Positions 1 to 11,098 of a stretch of 54,626 bases of DNA are shown here, piece after piece (positions within the stretch are counted from its first letter, which is position 1; every line of letters begins with the position of its first letter). Both the position numbers and the translations under genes were made by a program. This DNA comes from Phialocephala subalpina. Taxonomy: Eukaryota > Ascomycota > Leotiomycetes > Helotiales > Mollisiaceae. The DNA lies in NCBI GenBank assembly GCA_900073065.1, contig FJOG01000062.1:104181-158806 (forward strand), read 5' to 3'. Below the pieces are notes generated by a model. That model did no database searches. It was not told where the DNA came from and saw nothing but the letters and a program-made list of their open reading frames with translations.

Positions 1-519
1 GTAGGCTAAGAGTGGCATGTCTATCAAAGGGAAGACAGCCTCGTAATTTGCACTCGGGAGTAGTAGAACTTAGACGGAGGAGCTCGGTACATTGAGCTTC
101 AACTAGACATAAGAGGACTAGAATACGGCCAAACATACGAAGTCGTATACTAAGATCATCGGAGAATTAAATAGAGGCAGCGCAACGGCATTAATTGCTA
201 TATGCAATAATTATTTATACCGGACGACGCTCTCCTTATACCTAATTACGAACTCGTAATAAGACGATACTACGAAGTATTCGCGGAAAGCGCAAGCCGA
301 AGGATATAGTAAGACACGGAAAATAACTTTATATATTACGAAGAAACCTTTAAACGAGTAATATAATCACTACTCGGTGTAAAGCGTGTATTTCGGCTTA
401 TTTACGCTAACGGATTAGGCCGCCAATAAGAAGATATACTCAATAGATAATAGTACAAAGAAGTATATATTATTAGTAAAAACGCCGAATAACTATTTTA
501 TATAGTATAGATAAATATG

Positions 520-600
520 CACAAAATCAAAGTAATAATCGATTCGAGAGCAATAAGTAATTACGTATCAAAACAATTAATATTAAACAATAAGTAGGCT
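520..600 (+). pseudogene. Retroelement aspartic protease active-site remnant
   Basis: Positions 541-570 translate as DSRAISNYVS, clearly the DSGATSN-type retropepsin loop of gypsy elements. The two deviations are explained by RIP-type transitions: Gly to Arg by G to A, and Thr to Ile by C to T. The flanking frame is interrupted. It is a fossil of the pol protease, not a working enzyme. Confidence 0.8.
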
Positions 601-1189
601 ATAATAATTAAGTCACGATTATATTTTATTATCACGATCGACGAAAGCCCTTTAAATTCCGGACAAATCGACGTAGAAACAATACTACAAATTATAATTA
701 TACGACGAGAATATACCGAGAAAATAAACTTTAACGTAATTAATATTAATTACCTATTTATACTCGGAATACTATAAATTAAATAATATAACCCAACTAT
801 CGATTAAATTAAAGAAATACTTACATTCGATAAATATTAAATTTATAGGATTTCGTTCATCGAAATAAGAACGAATAACTAGAGAGAAATTTGCGCTATT
901 TCTTTAAAAAGGTTAAAATACTATACTTAAAATCCATTATTAAAGCAAATACTAATAAAATACTACGAGTTTTTAAATTTCTTCAAAAACGAGAAAAGGA
1001 TTAAAATACTCTTTAAATATAAATAATAAGACTACGAAATACTTTTATAAAACGGAAAAAAATCGTTATACTTATCCATTTACTAAATATCGACGGACGA
1101 TTTAAAGACGCTTAAAAAATATATCGACGAGAATTTAATAAAAGGATTTATACGATTATCGACTTCGCTAATAAGAAGCTTAATACTAT

Positions 1190-1730
1190 TCGTACTTAAG
1201 AAAAATAAATCGAAACGATTATATATCGACTATTAAAAAATCAACGAGATTATTATCAAAAATCGATATTTATTACTATTAATAAACGAATTACGCGATA
1301 AATTTTAAAGAATTAAAATCTTTAATAAATTAAACTTGCGTAAAACTTACAATTTAATTCGAATAAAAAAGGAGAAAAATAGAAAATAGCGTTCAAAATA
1401 AAGCACGAGTACTATAAATACTTAATTATACTATTCGGTTTAATTAACGCACTCGCTATATATATGCGTATAATAAATATAATTTTACGATTATTCTTAA
1501 ATATTACGGTTATTTACTATTTAGACGACATTTTAATATACTTTAAAACGCTTACTAAATATATTAACGATATTAAAGTAATATTAATTACTTTAAGAAA
1601 TACGAACTTAATTTGCAAACTTAAGAAATGCGAATTCTATATAAGGAAAACGGATTTTTTGGATTATATAGTTTTAATCGGAGGTTTATCGATAAACCTT
1701 ACGAAATTATTAATAATACTCAGTTAATAA
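1190..1730 (+). pseudogene. Retroelement reverse transcriptase remnant (YLDD box)
   Basis: Around 1195-1330 the translation shows the RT signature IKNRY followed by KTYNLIRI. The later open stretch (1464-1727) carries YYLDDILIY, the catalytic YxDD box, followed by LKKCEFYI. These are the standard blocks of Ty3/gypsy RT. Stops interrupt the domain at several places, several of them explainable as Trp, Gln or Arg codons changed by transitions. No intact RT protein can be made. Confidence 0.88.
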
Positions 1731-1919
1731 GCACCCAAAATAATCAAAAATATGTAATCTTTTTTGGGATTTGCGAATTTTTACTATCGCTTCGTGCAAA
1801 AGTATTCTACGATAATAGCCCCTTTAACGGAATTAACGAAGAAGGATTAAATATTTAAGTGGACGGATAAAGTTTAGCGCGCCTTTAATTAGCTCAAATA
1901 ACGCTTCACGGAAATATTA

Positions 1920-2200
1920 TTCCTTTTTATATTCGATTCGAATAAATATATTATTATCGAAATAAACGCATTAGATTTTATAATTAGCGCAATATTTAAT
2001 TAGTTTAACGAGTAAAGTAAATAGTAGCTAATCGTATATTACTCTCGCAAAATATTATTAATAGAATTAAATTACGAGATTTATAATAAAAAGCTACTTG
2101 CGATTATAAAAGCGTTTCGAATATAAAGAATTTATTTAGAAAAATCGAAATATTAAATATAAATATATATTAATTATAAGAACTTAGTATTTTTTATTAT
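1920..2200 (+). pseudogene. Retroelement RNase H remnant
   Basis: From about 1950 the frame reads IIEINALDFIISAIF, recognisable as the ETDASDFAIGAVL-type start of gypsy RNase H with RIP-type substitutions, and then meets a stop. It is placed directly after the RT as expected. Degenerate and non-functional. Confidence 0.75.
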
Positions 2201-2579
2201 AACGAAAGAATTCAACCGAAAATAAATACATTAAATCGAAACGTTAATTATATATAATTTTAAAATTTTATATATTAAAAGATTAAAAAACGGTAAAATA
2301 AATACTTTTAATCAGAAATTAAAATATTAAAACGGTATTAAACTACTTTCGCACGCGATACTTAGAGAAATCGAGGGCGATTTAATATTTAATAAGGCAA
2401 TAATTACTATTATTTCGAGGTTAATTAATACGACGCTTATCGATAATTTCAAAGGAAATTACGATAAAGACTTTATCGCAAAAATGGCTTTATAACGATT
2501 AATAAGGCTTTTCACGAATAAGTCTAGGATTTTACGATTCTAAGGGAAACTTTATATTCTTAAGAACTTCTAATTAGAA

Positions 2580-3260
2580 TTCATTAAAACACAATATGAA
2601 CTCTTAGTTTATAAATATTAAGGAATTACGAAGACTATAAAGCGAATCTTTAGAGACTTCTATATTCTAAGACTCAAAGGGAAAACTATTAAAGTTATTA
2701 GTAAATGCGATACGTGTATTCGGAATAAGGCCGCGAAGTATATTTTTTATAGTAATATGCGATTACTAAATATACTTCTAAGTACTTAGAAGTTTATTGC
2801 TTAGGATTTCGTAGTAAAACTACTATTTTCGAGAGAATTAATATTAAGTATAAAATATAACGCTATCTTTATAATTACGGATAGATTTACGAAGTACGCA
2901 TATATAATCCTATATTTGAAATATATATAGTAAAAGATTTAATCTATATATTCTTGCGAATTATAATAGTTAATTATAGGGTATTAAACGAGATTATCTT
3001 AAATCGAGATAAGTTTTTTACTTCGAAATTTTGGATTACTTTAATCGCATTACTAGGAATCAAATAAAAGCTTTCGATAATTTTCTACTTTTAAATAAAC
3101 GAATAAATAAAACGATTAAATTAAATAATGGAAATATACTTCTATTATTACGTTAATTATTAGTAAAATAATTAGGCGGAACTCTTATTATTGGTATAAT
3201 TCGCGTATAATAACGCAATAATCGAAAGTATGAAAATCTCGCTTTTCTACGCTAATTACG
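2580..3260 (+). pseudogene. Retroelement integrase remnant
   Basis: Positions 2623-2740 translate to a zinc-binding-domain end with KCDTCIRNKAAK, the CxxC part of the HHCC motif. Further on, DFVVKL and ITDRFTKYA mark the start of the catalytic core, and FWITLIALLGIK plus KLSI its later part. The order and spacing match gypsy integrases. Many stops and RIP-type changes are present. Confidence 0.82.
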
Positions 3261-3718
3261 AGTATAAATTAAGAGTATATTAAATATTACACTCGGTGGA
3301 ATCGAAAACATAAAATATTAGGATTTAAATCGATAAATTAAAGTCTTTACGTGAAAAACTTACAAAAGATATATAGTTTATAATTACTAGATTAATACTA
3401 TATTATAATAGATATCGTAGTATAAAATTTACGTTTAAAAAAGGAGATAAAGTTTATTTAATTCGCCGAAATATTAAAATAAAACGATTAAGCGATAAAT
3501 TAAATTATAAGAAAATTAGATTATATAAAATTAAAAAAGTCAAAAGTTTAATTAATTACGAACTCGCTTTATTTAATAATATGAATATATATTCGGTATT
3601 TCATGTATTTCTCCTCGAATTAGCACTACTGGGAGCACCGCGAGCTCTAGAGGTTAAAATCGAACTAATTAATTTAAACGCTAAATATAATATAAAAAAA
3701 GTCTTAAATTATTAACTC

Positions 3719-3840
3719 GTTAGAAATCGGATCAAGTATTTAATCAAATGGCAAAGATACTTACATTCGGAAAACACATAGGAACCCAAACGGAACTTTA
3801 GCTGCCACGAGAAGCTTGAGACGTTCTATCGTCAAAACCC
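3719..3840 (+). pseudogene. Retroelement C-terminal chromodomain
   Basis: The translation runs IKYLIKWQRYLHSENT, a stop, then EPKRNF and HEKLETFYRQ. This is the YLVKWKGY...ENTWEP chromodomain pattern that defines chromoviruses. The single in-frame stop is TAG at 3779-3781, exactly where the conserved Trp (TGG) belongs, a G to A change. Known chromodomains steer integration to heterochromatin, which would fit a repeat-rich location. Confidence 0.85.
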
Positions 3841-4297
3841 GGGTCTACCCAGAAAAGTAAGTCGGCCATTTCGAGCTCGGAAATATCCAACTCGAAAGCC
3901 GATAACTAGGAAGTAAGAGGATTTAGCATAAGATCCGAGGGAGGTTCAAGAACGGCCGTAGGGGCCCTCTTAGGCCGAGGACCACAAAAAAACGATACAC
4001 GGGTTTGCGGACTACTACTTCTAAGTACCCCGCGGAATCGCAGGATCGTTTGGAACGAACGCACTCGGAGTAGTGCGGTGATTCGGATTTGTTAAAGAGG
4101 CACTAACGGGCGTGGCTCCTATAGTAGGAACACGTGGCGGACGGGTGCCTTAATTTCTCGATGCGCAAAGCAAGCGCTAGTCTCTCTTTTCTTTTCTTAT
4201 GTGCGATAAGCGACATAATAAAAAATAATAGGGAAAAAGGATATAATCAACGGAACGATATTCTTCGCTATAATTTAAACGTCGGGACTACGCTAGC

Positions 4298-4311
4298 TAG
4301 AAAGGGGATAA
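4298..4311 (+). other. Polypurine tract (plus-strand primer site)
   Basis: The purine-rich run AGAAAGGGGATAA sits immediately before the TG that starts the 3' LTR. This is the usual position and composition of the PPT used to prime plus-strand DNA synthesis in LTR retrotransposons. It fixes the LTR boundary. Confidence 0.75.
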
Positions 4312-4659
4312 TGTTACGACTCATATGACCTAGTGGACCATAGGCTCGGTAAGCGGGTAAGCTCGCTTATAGTAGACCCTAGGGTCATGGGAAGCACGAG
4401 ACTTAGCGGTCACGTAGTGGAGTCCCAAACGATAGAGTCCTAGAACAAATGGGGACTCCACCCTTCTGGACTCCAGTAAGCAGGAAGGTTCTATATAAGT
4501 AAATAGATTCCCTTAGATAGGAGCTTCGTGCTCAACTCAAATACAGTATCTTAACACCATACTTAGTAACAAGGCTTAAACGTTACTCTTCATTGGGATC
4601 ACCTAGTCCTTATCACATACAACCAACCTTACAGTTAGCTGGTCGAGCCAACCGTTACA
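4312..4659 (+). repeat. 3' LTR of the gypsy element (348 bp)
   Basis: The segment starts TGTTACG right after the polypurine tract and ends CCGTTACA, giving TG...CA termini with an imperfect short inverted repeat. It holds a TATA box (CTATATAAGT, 4491-4500) in the position expected of an LTR promoter. Base composition is far less AT-biased than the element interior. The matching 5' LTR is outside the window, so the target-site duplication cannot be checked. Confidence 0.75.
4492..4499 (+). promoter_or_regulatory. LTR TATA box
   Basis: TATATAAG inside the LTR, about 160 bp before its end. It probably served the element's own transcript; nothing suggests it drives the methyltransferase downstream. 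Confidence 0.45.
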
Positions 4660-4961
4660 TTAAGGGTTAAAATGATAAGATTGATAAAAAGGCCTTGATC
4701 ATATACTAATACATGTATTCGCTTAAGCGGCGACCCTTATTTTTGCCTAATAGGAGTCCATATGCACAATATAATTGGCCTGCTCGTATCTCTATGCTTT
4801 TAACGAAATGCGCACCTGCGGCGAACTTTAGCTGCTGCTGAAGTTACTAGTTAGCGCTGTCAGCATTACTTTTATAAATGTATGGTTCACCCACGGACAA
4901 TCCTTGATAAGAGGAAGACTCACCATCATTTTCATCCTTCCATCGCTTGCGCTTGATCAAT
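4660..4961. other. Intergenic between LTR and methyltransferase
   Basis: About 300 bp of unique-looking sequence between the LTR end and the start codon of the next gene. It presumably holds the methyltransferase promoter. No coding or repeat signal was recognised. Confidence 0.5.
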
Positions 4962-5894
4962 ATGGCACCTGAAGGGAAGTCAGAGAAACCTGGATTTGCA
5001 GCCCCAAACTTCAGCTGGGCTGAGTACATCAAATACCGACCTCTTTACCCCGCCTCATATTACGATCGGATCTACAGGTATCACGCACAGCACTCCAACA
5101 CCTGGGACGTCGCACACGACGTCGGGACTGGTCCTGGAATTGTGGCATCAGGGCTGGCGAATAAGTTCCGACATGTTGTCGTCTCGGACCCAAACGACAC
5201 CTATGTGGACATTGCTTGCGATCGCCTGACCAACGAATTCGGTTTTCCAAAGTCCCAGTTCACGTTCTTGCAAGAGAGCGCTGAGAAAAGCTCCGTGCAA
5301 GATGGCACTGTAGATTTACTGGTCATAGCACAAGCCATGCATTGGACCGATATCGAAGCTGCCATGGAGTCCTTCGCTCGACAGGTGAAGAGTGGTGGGA
5401 CCGTAGCCATCAGCTTTTATGGCCGTTCACTGATTGCCAAAAATCCGAAGGCCCTGGCGGGGCTCGAGAAAGTCTATGATGTATGGGTCGCGAAGCTCCA
5501 CGAGATGGGTGGATTTCCCTCACGTGCGTCCAGAGTTACAGACTCCGGATTCGACGTCGTCCCGTTTTCGACTAAGCATTGGGAGCCGGGTGTGAAGAGA
5601 ATTTTCATCAACACAGAAGGGAAGAAGGAGCCCATCTGCATGAGTTTGAAGAACATGAAGCCATTTGAGAGCAAAGTGGGCAAAGACGACGTTATGGAAG
5701 CTGAGCGAGATGATGGATGGACAGATGTGAAGGATTCGGAGTGGGTGAAAGGATTCTTCACCAGCGTTCTGCCAAATATTCCTGAGGAAGACGTGAAGGA
5801 ATTTTGGACAGAGGTTGAGGATGCCGTTGGAGGACCTGATAAGCCAGTCGATATTGTATATCCAGCAGTGCAGTTGCTAGCGACAAGAAAATGA
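4962..5894 (+). CDS. SAM-dependent methyltransferase, Tmt1/trans-aconitate methyltransferase-like
   Basis: A single-exon 310-residue class I methyltransferase. The ATG at 4962 is used because the in-frame codons upstream lack another ATG. Motif I reads DVGTGPG (about residues 53-59), with Thr where most relatives have Cys. The acidic residue after beta-2 is in VVSDPND (about 74-80), and motif II/III is VDLLVIAQAMHW (about 117-128). The N-terminal SWAEYIKYRPLYP block is typical of the yeast Tmt1 / fungal small-molecule methyltransferase group, which methylates carboxylates or secondary metabolites. The substrate cannot be read from sequence. It ends 130 bp before the convergent short-chain reductase, and the pair may be a remnant metabolic module. 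Confidence 0.85.
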   Translation: MAPEGKSEKPGFAAPNFSWAEYIKYRPLYPASYYDRIYRYHAQHSNTWDVAHDVGTGPGIVASGLANKFRHVVVSDPNDTYVDIACDRLTNEFGFPKSQFTFLQESAEKSSVQDGTVDLLVIAQAMHWTDIEAAMESFARQVKSGGTVAISFYGRSLIAKNPKALAGLEKVYDVWVAKLHEMGGFPSRASRVTDSGFDVVPFSTKHWEPGVKRIFINTEGKKEPICMSLKNMKPFESKVGKDDVMEAERDDGWTDVKDSEWVKGFFTSVLPNIPEEDVKEFWTEVEDAVGGPDKPVDIVYPAVQLLATRK

Positions 5895-6024
5895 GAGGAC
5901 AACTATGCTGTTCGTCCCGTAGATTTTGAGGAATAGACTTTAATCGATGTATTTCATCCTCTTCTACACTCCACCGTGTTGAAAACCCTCTCCCTATCAA
6001 TTCCTGCTAAGACCCAGGATGTTC

Positions 6025-6888
6025 TCATTTGCCAACCCTCGCTGCGACGATATCAAGTCCAGTCATCTTCTTTAACATCCCATCAAGTGTCCCAAACGGC
6101 AGTAACATGGCAATTCGAATCAGCCATGAATTGAGACCTCCGGTCCAGATGAGCGGCGGCGGTTTCTTCTTCAACAAGTTTCGCACAACCAAATCACCAT
6201 ATTCTTGCGTCTCCATAGCTCCCCCAGCAAGCTTTTCCGCATTCATGAATGACTCGATTGCCTCTTTTGCCGGTTCGTAGAGCGAGCCTTTTGGCAAAGT
6301 ATTCCGTGGCCTGTCCTTGTCTTTCTGGGTGTTTATGAGGTTAGATTTCGTAAGTCCCGTCTTCAGATCTACAACCGTGATCCCGAATGGTTCCAGCTCC
6401 AGGCGCTGTGAATCGGAGAACATTGCAATCGCGGCCTTCGAAGCGTTGTATGTGGATTGAAACGGTATAGTCACAGCGGACGCAGCCGAAGTTTGATTAA
6501 CGATCATTCCCTTGGACTTGAGCAGCAACGGAAGGAAGGCCTGAGTGACAGCAAGGTAAGACCAGACATTGAGATCAAAGAGCTCCTTAGCCGTGGAAAT
6601 AGAGATGTCGGAAAATGGCGTGCAATACATAGAACCGGCATTGTTGACCAAAATATCGAGACTGGGTACTCTGCTGGCAGCCGTGTCGATTGAGGATTGG
6701 TCTAGTACATCTAGAGCGAGGGTTTCGATGCCGAGAGCAGCAAGCTGAGCCATTTTGGCGGGGTTTCGAGTTGTGGCATAAACGTGCAAGCCAGCGTTGT
6801 GGAATGCGATTGCGAGAGCGGCCCCCAGACTGCCGTCTGAGCAGCCCGTGATTAGGACAGTCCTTTTTGGGGAGGCTGACTTTGACAT
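6025..6888 (-). CDS. Short-chain dehydrogenase/reductase, AYR1-like (NADPH-dependent)
   Basis: A single-exon classical SDR of 287 residues. The Rossmann glycine motif is TGCSDGSLG (residues 14-22). The NNAG motif is at 82-85, the catalytic Ser is near 134 in NQTSAAS, and the Tyr/Lys pair is in YNASK (147-151). The Arg after beta-2 (ATTRNPAKM) suggests NADPH preference. The overall pattern resembles 1-acyldihydroxyacetone-phosphate reductase (yeast Ayr1), which acts in lipid precursor synthesis, but fungal relatives include many secondary-metabolism reductases. A hydrophobic segment near the C-terminus (around 260-275) could anchor it to ER or lipid droplets. A TATATA sequence lies about 75 bp upstream of the start. 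Confidence 0.88.
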   Translation of the reverse strand: MSKSASPKRTVLITGCSDGSLGAALAIAFHNAGLHVYATTRNPAKMAQLAALGIETLALDVLDQSSIDTAASRVPSLDILVNNAGSMYCTPFSDISISTAKELFDLNVWSYLAVTQAFLPLLLKSKGMIVNQTSAASAVTIPFQSTYNASKAAIAMFSDSQRLELEPFGITVVDLKTGLTKSNLINTQKDKDRPRNTLPKGSLYEPAKEAIESFMNAEKLAGGAMETQEYGDLVVRNLLKKKPPPLIWTGGLNSWLIRIAMLLPFGTLDGMLKKMTGLDIVAARVGK

Positions 6889-7366
6889 TTTGTCTCTTTA
6901 AATTGTCTTAAGCGCGGTTGCAAAAGGACTAGAAGGCGCACGAAGAGTGGTCGAAACCAATATATAAGACAAGGAGGGATGTCAGACTACTAATACTCGT
7001 CAATCTAAACAGTGGTGGGTTGCCTATGTTCCTCCATTTCTATAGCTGGACCAAAACCACAGCCGATCCAAGGCTCGGAGGAATTGTTGTGAACCTGATT
7101 GATCCGAAGCCGACTACAGACGGGCCAATTATCTTCCCGACCAGCTGCAGGATCAGGCTTACCGACTTCAACGTAAGCTGAGGCACGGCCGGCGGCCGCG
7201 AGTCTCGCTCCGCATATCGTGCGCTGAAAGTGCTTATCGGTCCTTGGGCTTTCCGCTGGTAGATGTCCCTGGTGGATGGCCCTAACAGATGTCCCTGAGC
7301 TGAGGCTTTGCTTTTAGCGATGGGAGCCTGAACTCTACAGAACCCGCGAGAAACTCAGATCGAAAA
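6889..7366. other. Intergenic, SDR promoter side
   Basis: About 480 bp between the SDR start and the end of the decayed DUF4470 gene. Apart from the TATATA near 6961, no feature was recognised. Confidence 0.4.
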
Positions 7367-10338
7367 CTACTTCACATGATCAGCTTCTTTGTTACTCATT
7401 TTCCATATTTGTAAGTTCAAGAAGACGCCTTTGCGACGAATCCAAATGTTGCGCTTGTAGACCACAACCTTCACTTCAATGGAAAGAGATGCATAAGCAC
7501 TGGTATGTGTATTCTGCAGTGCGATTGTTGCCCGGAGGCATATACTAGCCCAAATCATAAATACCAATGCTCAAACTTTCCAAATCAGCGGAGATACCTT
7601 GATCTGGTGCTTCATCGGTCCACTCCCTGCCTTTGACACCGTCAATAAGAACAGTAGGAGACAAAAAATAATTTCGCACACGTATCCACTCTCCAAACAC
7701 CGACCAGCCAGTTTTAAGTCCGATCTTGTCCACAAATGTGCTCGGGTTTGGCCGCCTTCTTCGCATGGTCCCACTTGAATGTGCTCCAGAGGACCATTCC
7801 TTTTTGTCGCAGCTGCTCAAATGCCGGTTCGAAAACGTGAATCCACCTCCTCGCCCCAACTTGGGTCTAAGAATGGATGGAGATCTTGGAGAAAGTTTGG
7901 CCCTCCAAGTGGTGGAATTAGAGCCTGGTCCCAGAATACAAGAGCCATGTAGTTGGCCGTACGCTCGGTGTCCTGGTACGTGGGAAGGTGAAATGAGTAT
8001 TCGAAGATGTCGCCCAAAGCAGGGACTATGGCAGCAGGCACCGAGAACGGTAGCAATGGTTTAAATAATTAGTACAATATCGCTGCCTCAAGGGCGAATG
8101 GTACAACGACGAGATCTTTCTTGGGATGAGCCCTGTTCACATCCTAGACTTTCTTAGGTAGCCTTCGTGGAGGGCGAGTTATTGTAGAAGTGGTACCAGA
8201 AATGATTTCGGCAAGTGCAGTAGACATCCAGTGGGATGGATAACCAAGGGTACGGAGATTGAATATGAGTCTGAACAACGTAGCCAAGTTCAGCAAAGCC
8301 CGCACAACATTCGACTGGTCAAAATAGTCAACTTTGAATGGAAGGACAAGCTTGAAGAATATTCCATAAAACCATCTCAGAAAAGAAGCTCTGGGTAGAA
8401 GGTTTTCATACTTATGCTTGAGGTTGAGTGTGTTATTAGGTTTCTTGGTTGTTGGGTGGTAGAGGCAGCCTGTGTACTGCCTGAGAGGCGCTGAGAGATT
8501 CGGGAGTGCCACACCACCATGAACGACTTGGGTCAATTGCTGAAGTAGATACTCAGCAAGGAGATCTTCGAATTGCAGCCAATTTCCAGGGTTGAGCGTG
8601 CAATTTGAAGTAGCGAGCACCCCCGAATGAGGTTTGAGGGCAGGCATGACATGGAGAAACGTGATCAAGGGGCCTCCCCAGTAATCCCTGCATATTGTCA
8701 GTCTGTTGAGTTGTAGGGATAAGAAAGTGGGATAGATGGTAGAATGGCACGTACGGGCAGTTGCTCATATAGACCCTATCATACGATTGAGGAAATGTTT
8801 CGCGGCGCTGGATAGGGTGACCAGGTTGTGGAAAACTAAACTTCAGTGCCTCGCAAAAATCAATGATTCCCCTAGAACAACCTCAATCCTAACTCGATCA
8901 CCAATTGCTTTGATTGCTCGTGCCGTCTTTAGAAAGAACAGCGAGAAGAAGTCATAAAGCCGCGGCATTTCGGGAACAGGGCTCATGTCGTGAATCTCAT
9001 GGAAAAGGCAAATGAAATTGAACGGATCTGGGGTCACATGTTGCCGAAAATCCTTTCCTGACTGTCCAGGGATATGATAATCCTTGTCGATAACCAATTG
9101 ATGCACCAATAGCTTCGAATGTATGCTTGGAACCTTTCTTCATTTGCCTTAGGTCTCGTGGATAGTTGTTGAATAAGATCGCGCAATTCTGATTCGTGAG
9201 AATCTAGTATTGTCGGACAGGATACAGAAGTCCTGCGTAGCACCAAAGGTCCTTCTCGTTCCTACAATTCTCTAGTATAGAATAAAAACTCTTCAAGGGA
9301 ACGTTGCTCGACCAGTTTCATCTCCTTCGCTATTTCCCTCATCAATGTTGTCCATGCTGTCTCGCCATGATTCCAACACCTCGACATAGCGAGGCATGTC
9401 CGCTTCATGAAGGTAAAGAATATGATATGGCTGTCTCCTTGTCCTTACAGACACCAAGATCCTCGTGATGACCTCTTGTATGTGTGTATTGACATAAAAA
9501 AGAACCACGATAAAAGAAAACAGAAAGAAAAGTGTGTTCAGGATCCCAATAGCCGCCTCAGATCTTTCATCGAGAATAACAACCACCTCCAATAACAGGA
9601 CTACCAGTACATCTCTGGCAAGCGTATACTTGTTAACATCGGTGATGGTAAAATGGTAATGTTTCGGAGGAACTTCGAAGTTTCGCTCTGCATCATAGAT
9701 GCTTTGTAGAGTTTGGTAGAGATGCCGAGCATCGCCCAATTCCCCCAAACAGCATGGATGTGACATTATCGTTTGGGTTTAAGTCGTGTATCTTCGTATC
9801 CCAGAGGGGGTAGGGAATGTCGTGTCCGACAGTAGAAAATGCTGGCGAGGGGTACGTAGTGTTTCCGGGTAAGGAGAAGTTCCGGTACCTATGAAAAGAC
9901 GGGAATGACGTCTTACATTGATGGCCGGTAGCGGGGAAGTTCTGCCAGAATAGTGCCCATTCTTCCCGACTGTTTGACCCTTGACGCTCTCGAGATATGC
10001 ATGCGGGCCTTTCCCAATCGCCCTTGGAGTTTCTCTGTCTGCAGGTTTCTTTGCTCTTTAACCTCCGTTGTGTCACCTTAGATCATCACCAAAGCTCGTT
10101 CTGCAATGTCTATGCATTTTTTATAATTTCCTTGCTCGTATTGGACAGTGGAATTGTTTCGAAGTGGTAGGATCTGTCGGTGCTGCTTTCGATGCAGCCT
10201 GGTATTTTTGCAATGCTATTGCCACGTTAGCAATGATGAAGCCACCAGGGAATTATCGTGCCTACCTGCAGTAAGATTCCCGGCGTTGTATTGAGCATTA
10301 CGCTCCATGCGGAGCTGGTCGGGCTCGGATGACGACAT
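7367..10338 (-). pseudogene. TPR-DUF4470 protein, multiply frameshifted copy
   Basis: Reading the minus strand from the ATG at 10338, the pieces align block by block with the plus-strand gene at 10939-13578. First is a short TPR-like start (LRMERNAQYNAGNL) and an intron at 10216-10265. Then come the DUF4470 blocks STVGHD, FGGIG/GDARHLYQTL and HYHFTI..ARD, later FRQHVTPDPFNF and FLKTARAIKAIGDR, then FLRWFYGIFFKL..GYPSHWMS, and the C-terminal IFEYSFHLPTYQ and LRQKGMVLWSTFKWDHAKKA. The frame is broken repeatedly. Shifts lie near 10165 and 9733 (one extra G in a G-run) and between later blocks, and there is a stop at 10078-10080. It is therefore a pseudogene unless the assembly is error-prone here. 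DUF4470 proteins are fungal and of unknown function, often linked to MYND or TPR domains. Confidence 0.82.
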
Positions 10339-10938
10339 GTTGAGTTGAAGGTGCAGATGGCAGTATCTACTGGCAGTCTCGGCTTCGCGTCAAAGTTTTC
10401 TCATACTAAAGTTACTTAGTTCAAGGAAACGCGGTGTCTCTCCACTCCATGAAGCTCTTCTTAGATCTTGCCTTTCCCACAGGCACAGACATTGATGCCA
10501 CGTCAGGAGCTGGGAAATTGCTGCCACAGTATCACCGAGCATGATGCTATGGGAAAAGAGTCGTGATTGACACGAACGTATTCAATAGCCACCTTGAGAG
10601 CTTACGTCCCCTTGAAGGGCTGGGGCGCGTACATAAGAGCGCCTGCCTTCGAAGGGGATAAGCACGGCTCTGCATAACTCAGCAGAGGTAGGTCCTTCTC
10701 GCTTGAGACTCGGTACTGAGGACTGTGTGGAGTTGGATGGCTCACCAGATTAGTGGCAGACTCGTGAAAGGTAGTGAAGTGGGGAAATGGTCGACGGAGC
10801 GAGGTGAAGATTGTTGGTGTTTCGGGCACGTGCTCGCGCGTTTTGACCTCGCGTTCACCGCCTCCGAAACATCGACATCCAACCTCCTTCTGCCTGCACA
10901 AGCAAACATCGTAGAACAATAACTCATCTCCTCCTGAA
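10339..10938. promoter_or_regulatory. Shared divergent promoter region of the DUF4470 pair
   Basis: 600 bp separate the two head-to-head start codons (10338 on minus, 10939 on plus). No coding signal was recognised. It presumably held both promoters while the genes were active. Confidence 0.4.
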
Positions 10939-11050
10939 ATGGAACCATCGTTGCCAACAAGAGATGCACCCAACGTCTCTGAAGATGTATCTGCCACGAC
11001 TTTGCGAGAAGAAGGAAATGCGTCGTACAAAGCGAGGAAGCTCAACCAAG

Positions 11051-11098
11051 GCGCGCACCTCCCTCACGTACAAGAACCATTGCTAAAAATTCTGCCAG
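11051..11098 (+). other. GC-AG intron (48 nt)
   Basis: Begins GCGCGC, has a TTGCTAAAA branch-like site and ends GCCAG. Its 48 nt is a multiple of three, so simple translation reads through it, but removal restores a canonical TPR helix. The paralogue on the minus strand has a normal GT-AG intron (10216-10265, 50 nt) at the same place. Confidence 0.65.

Larger units (their letters stand above)
1..4659 (+). mobile_element. RIP-degraded Ty3/gypsy chromovirus-type LTR retrotransposon, 5' end outside window
   Basis: AT-rich block reading, in order on the plus strand, as gag remnant, aspartic protease, reverse transcriptase, RNase H, integrase and chromodomain, then a polypurine tract and a 3' LTR. 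This is the domain order of Ty3/gypsy chromoviruses. Every frame is riddled with stops. Between about 540 and 3600, CA and TG dinucleotides are almost absent while TA and CG are frequent, as expected of repeat-induced point mutation (C to T, mainly at CpA). The 5' LTR and probably part of gag lie upstream of position 1. The element cannot be autonomous. Family assignment is strong from motif order; the exact clade is not determined. Confidence 0.93.

Noticed and set aside
4134..4328. Short frame just before the LTR
   Set aside because: Lies in the degraded element and runs across the polypurine tract into the LTR.
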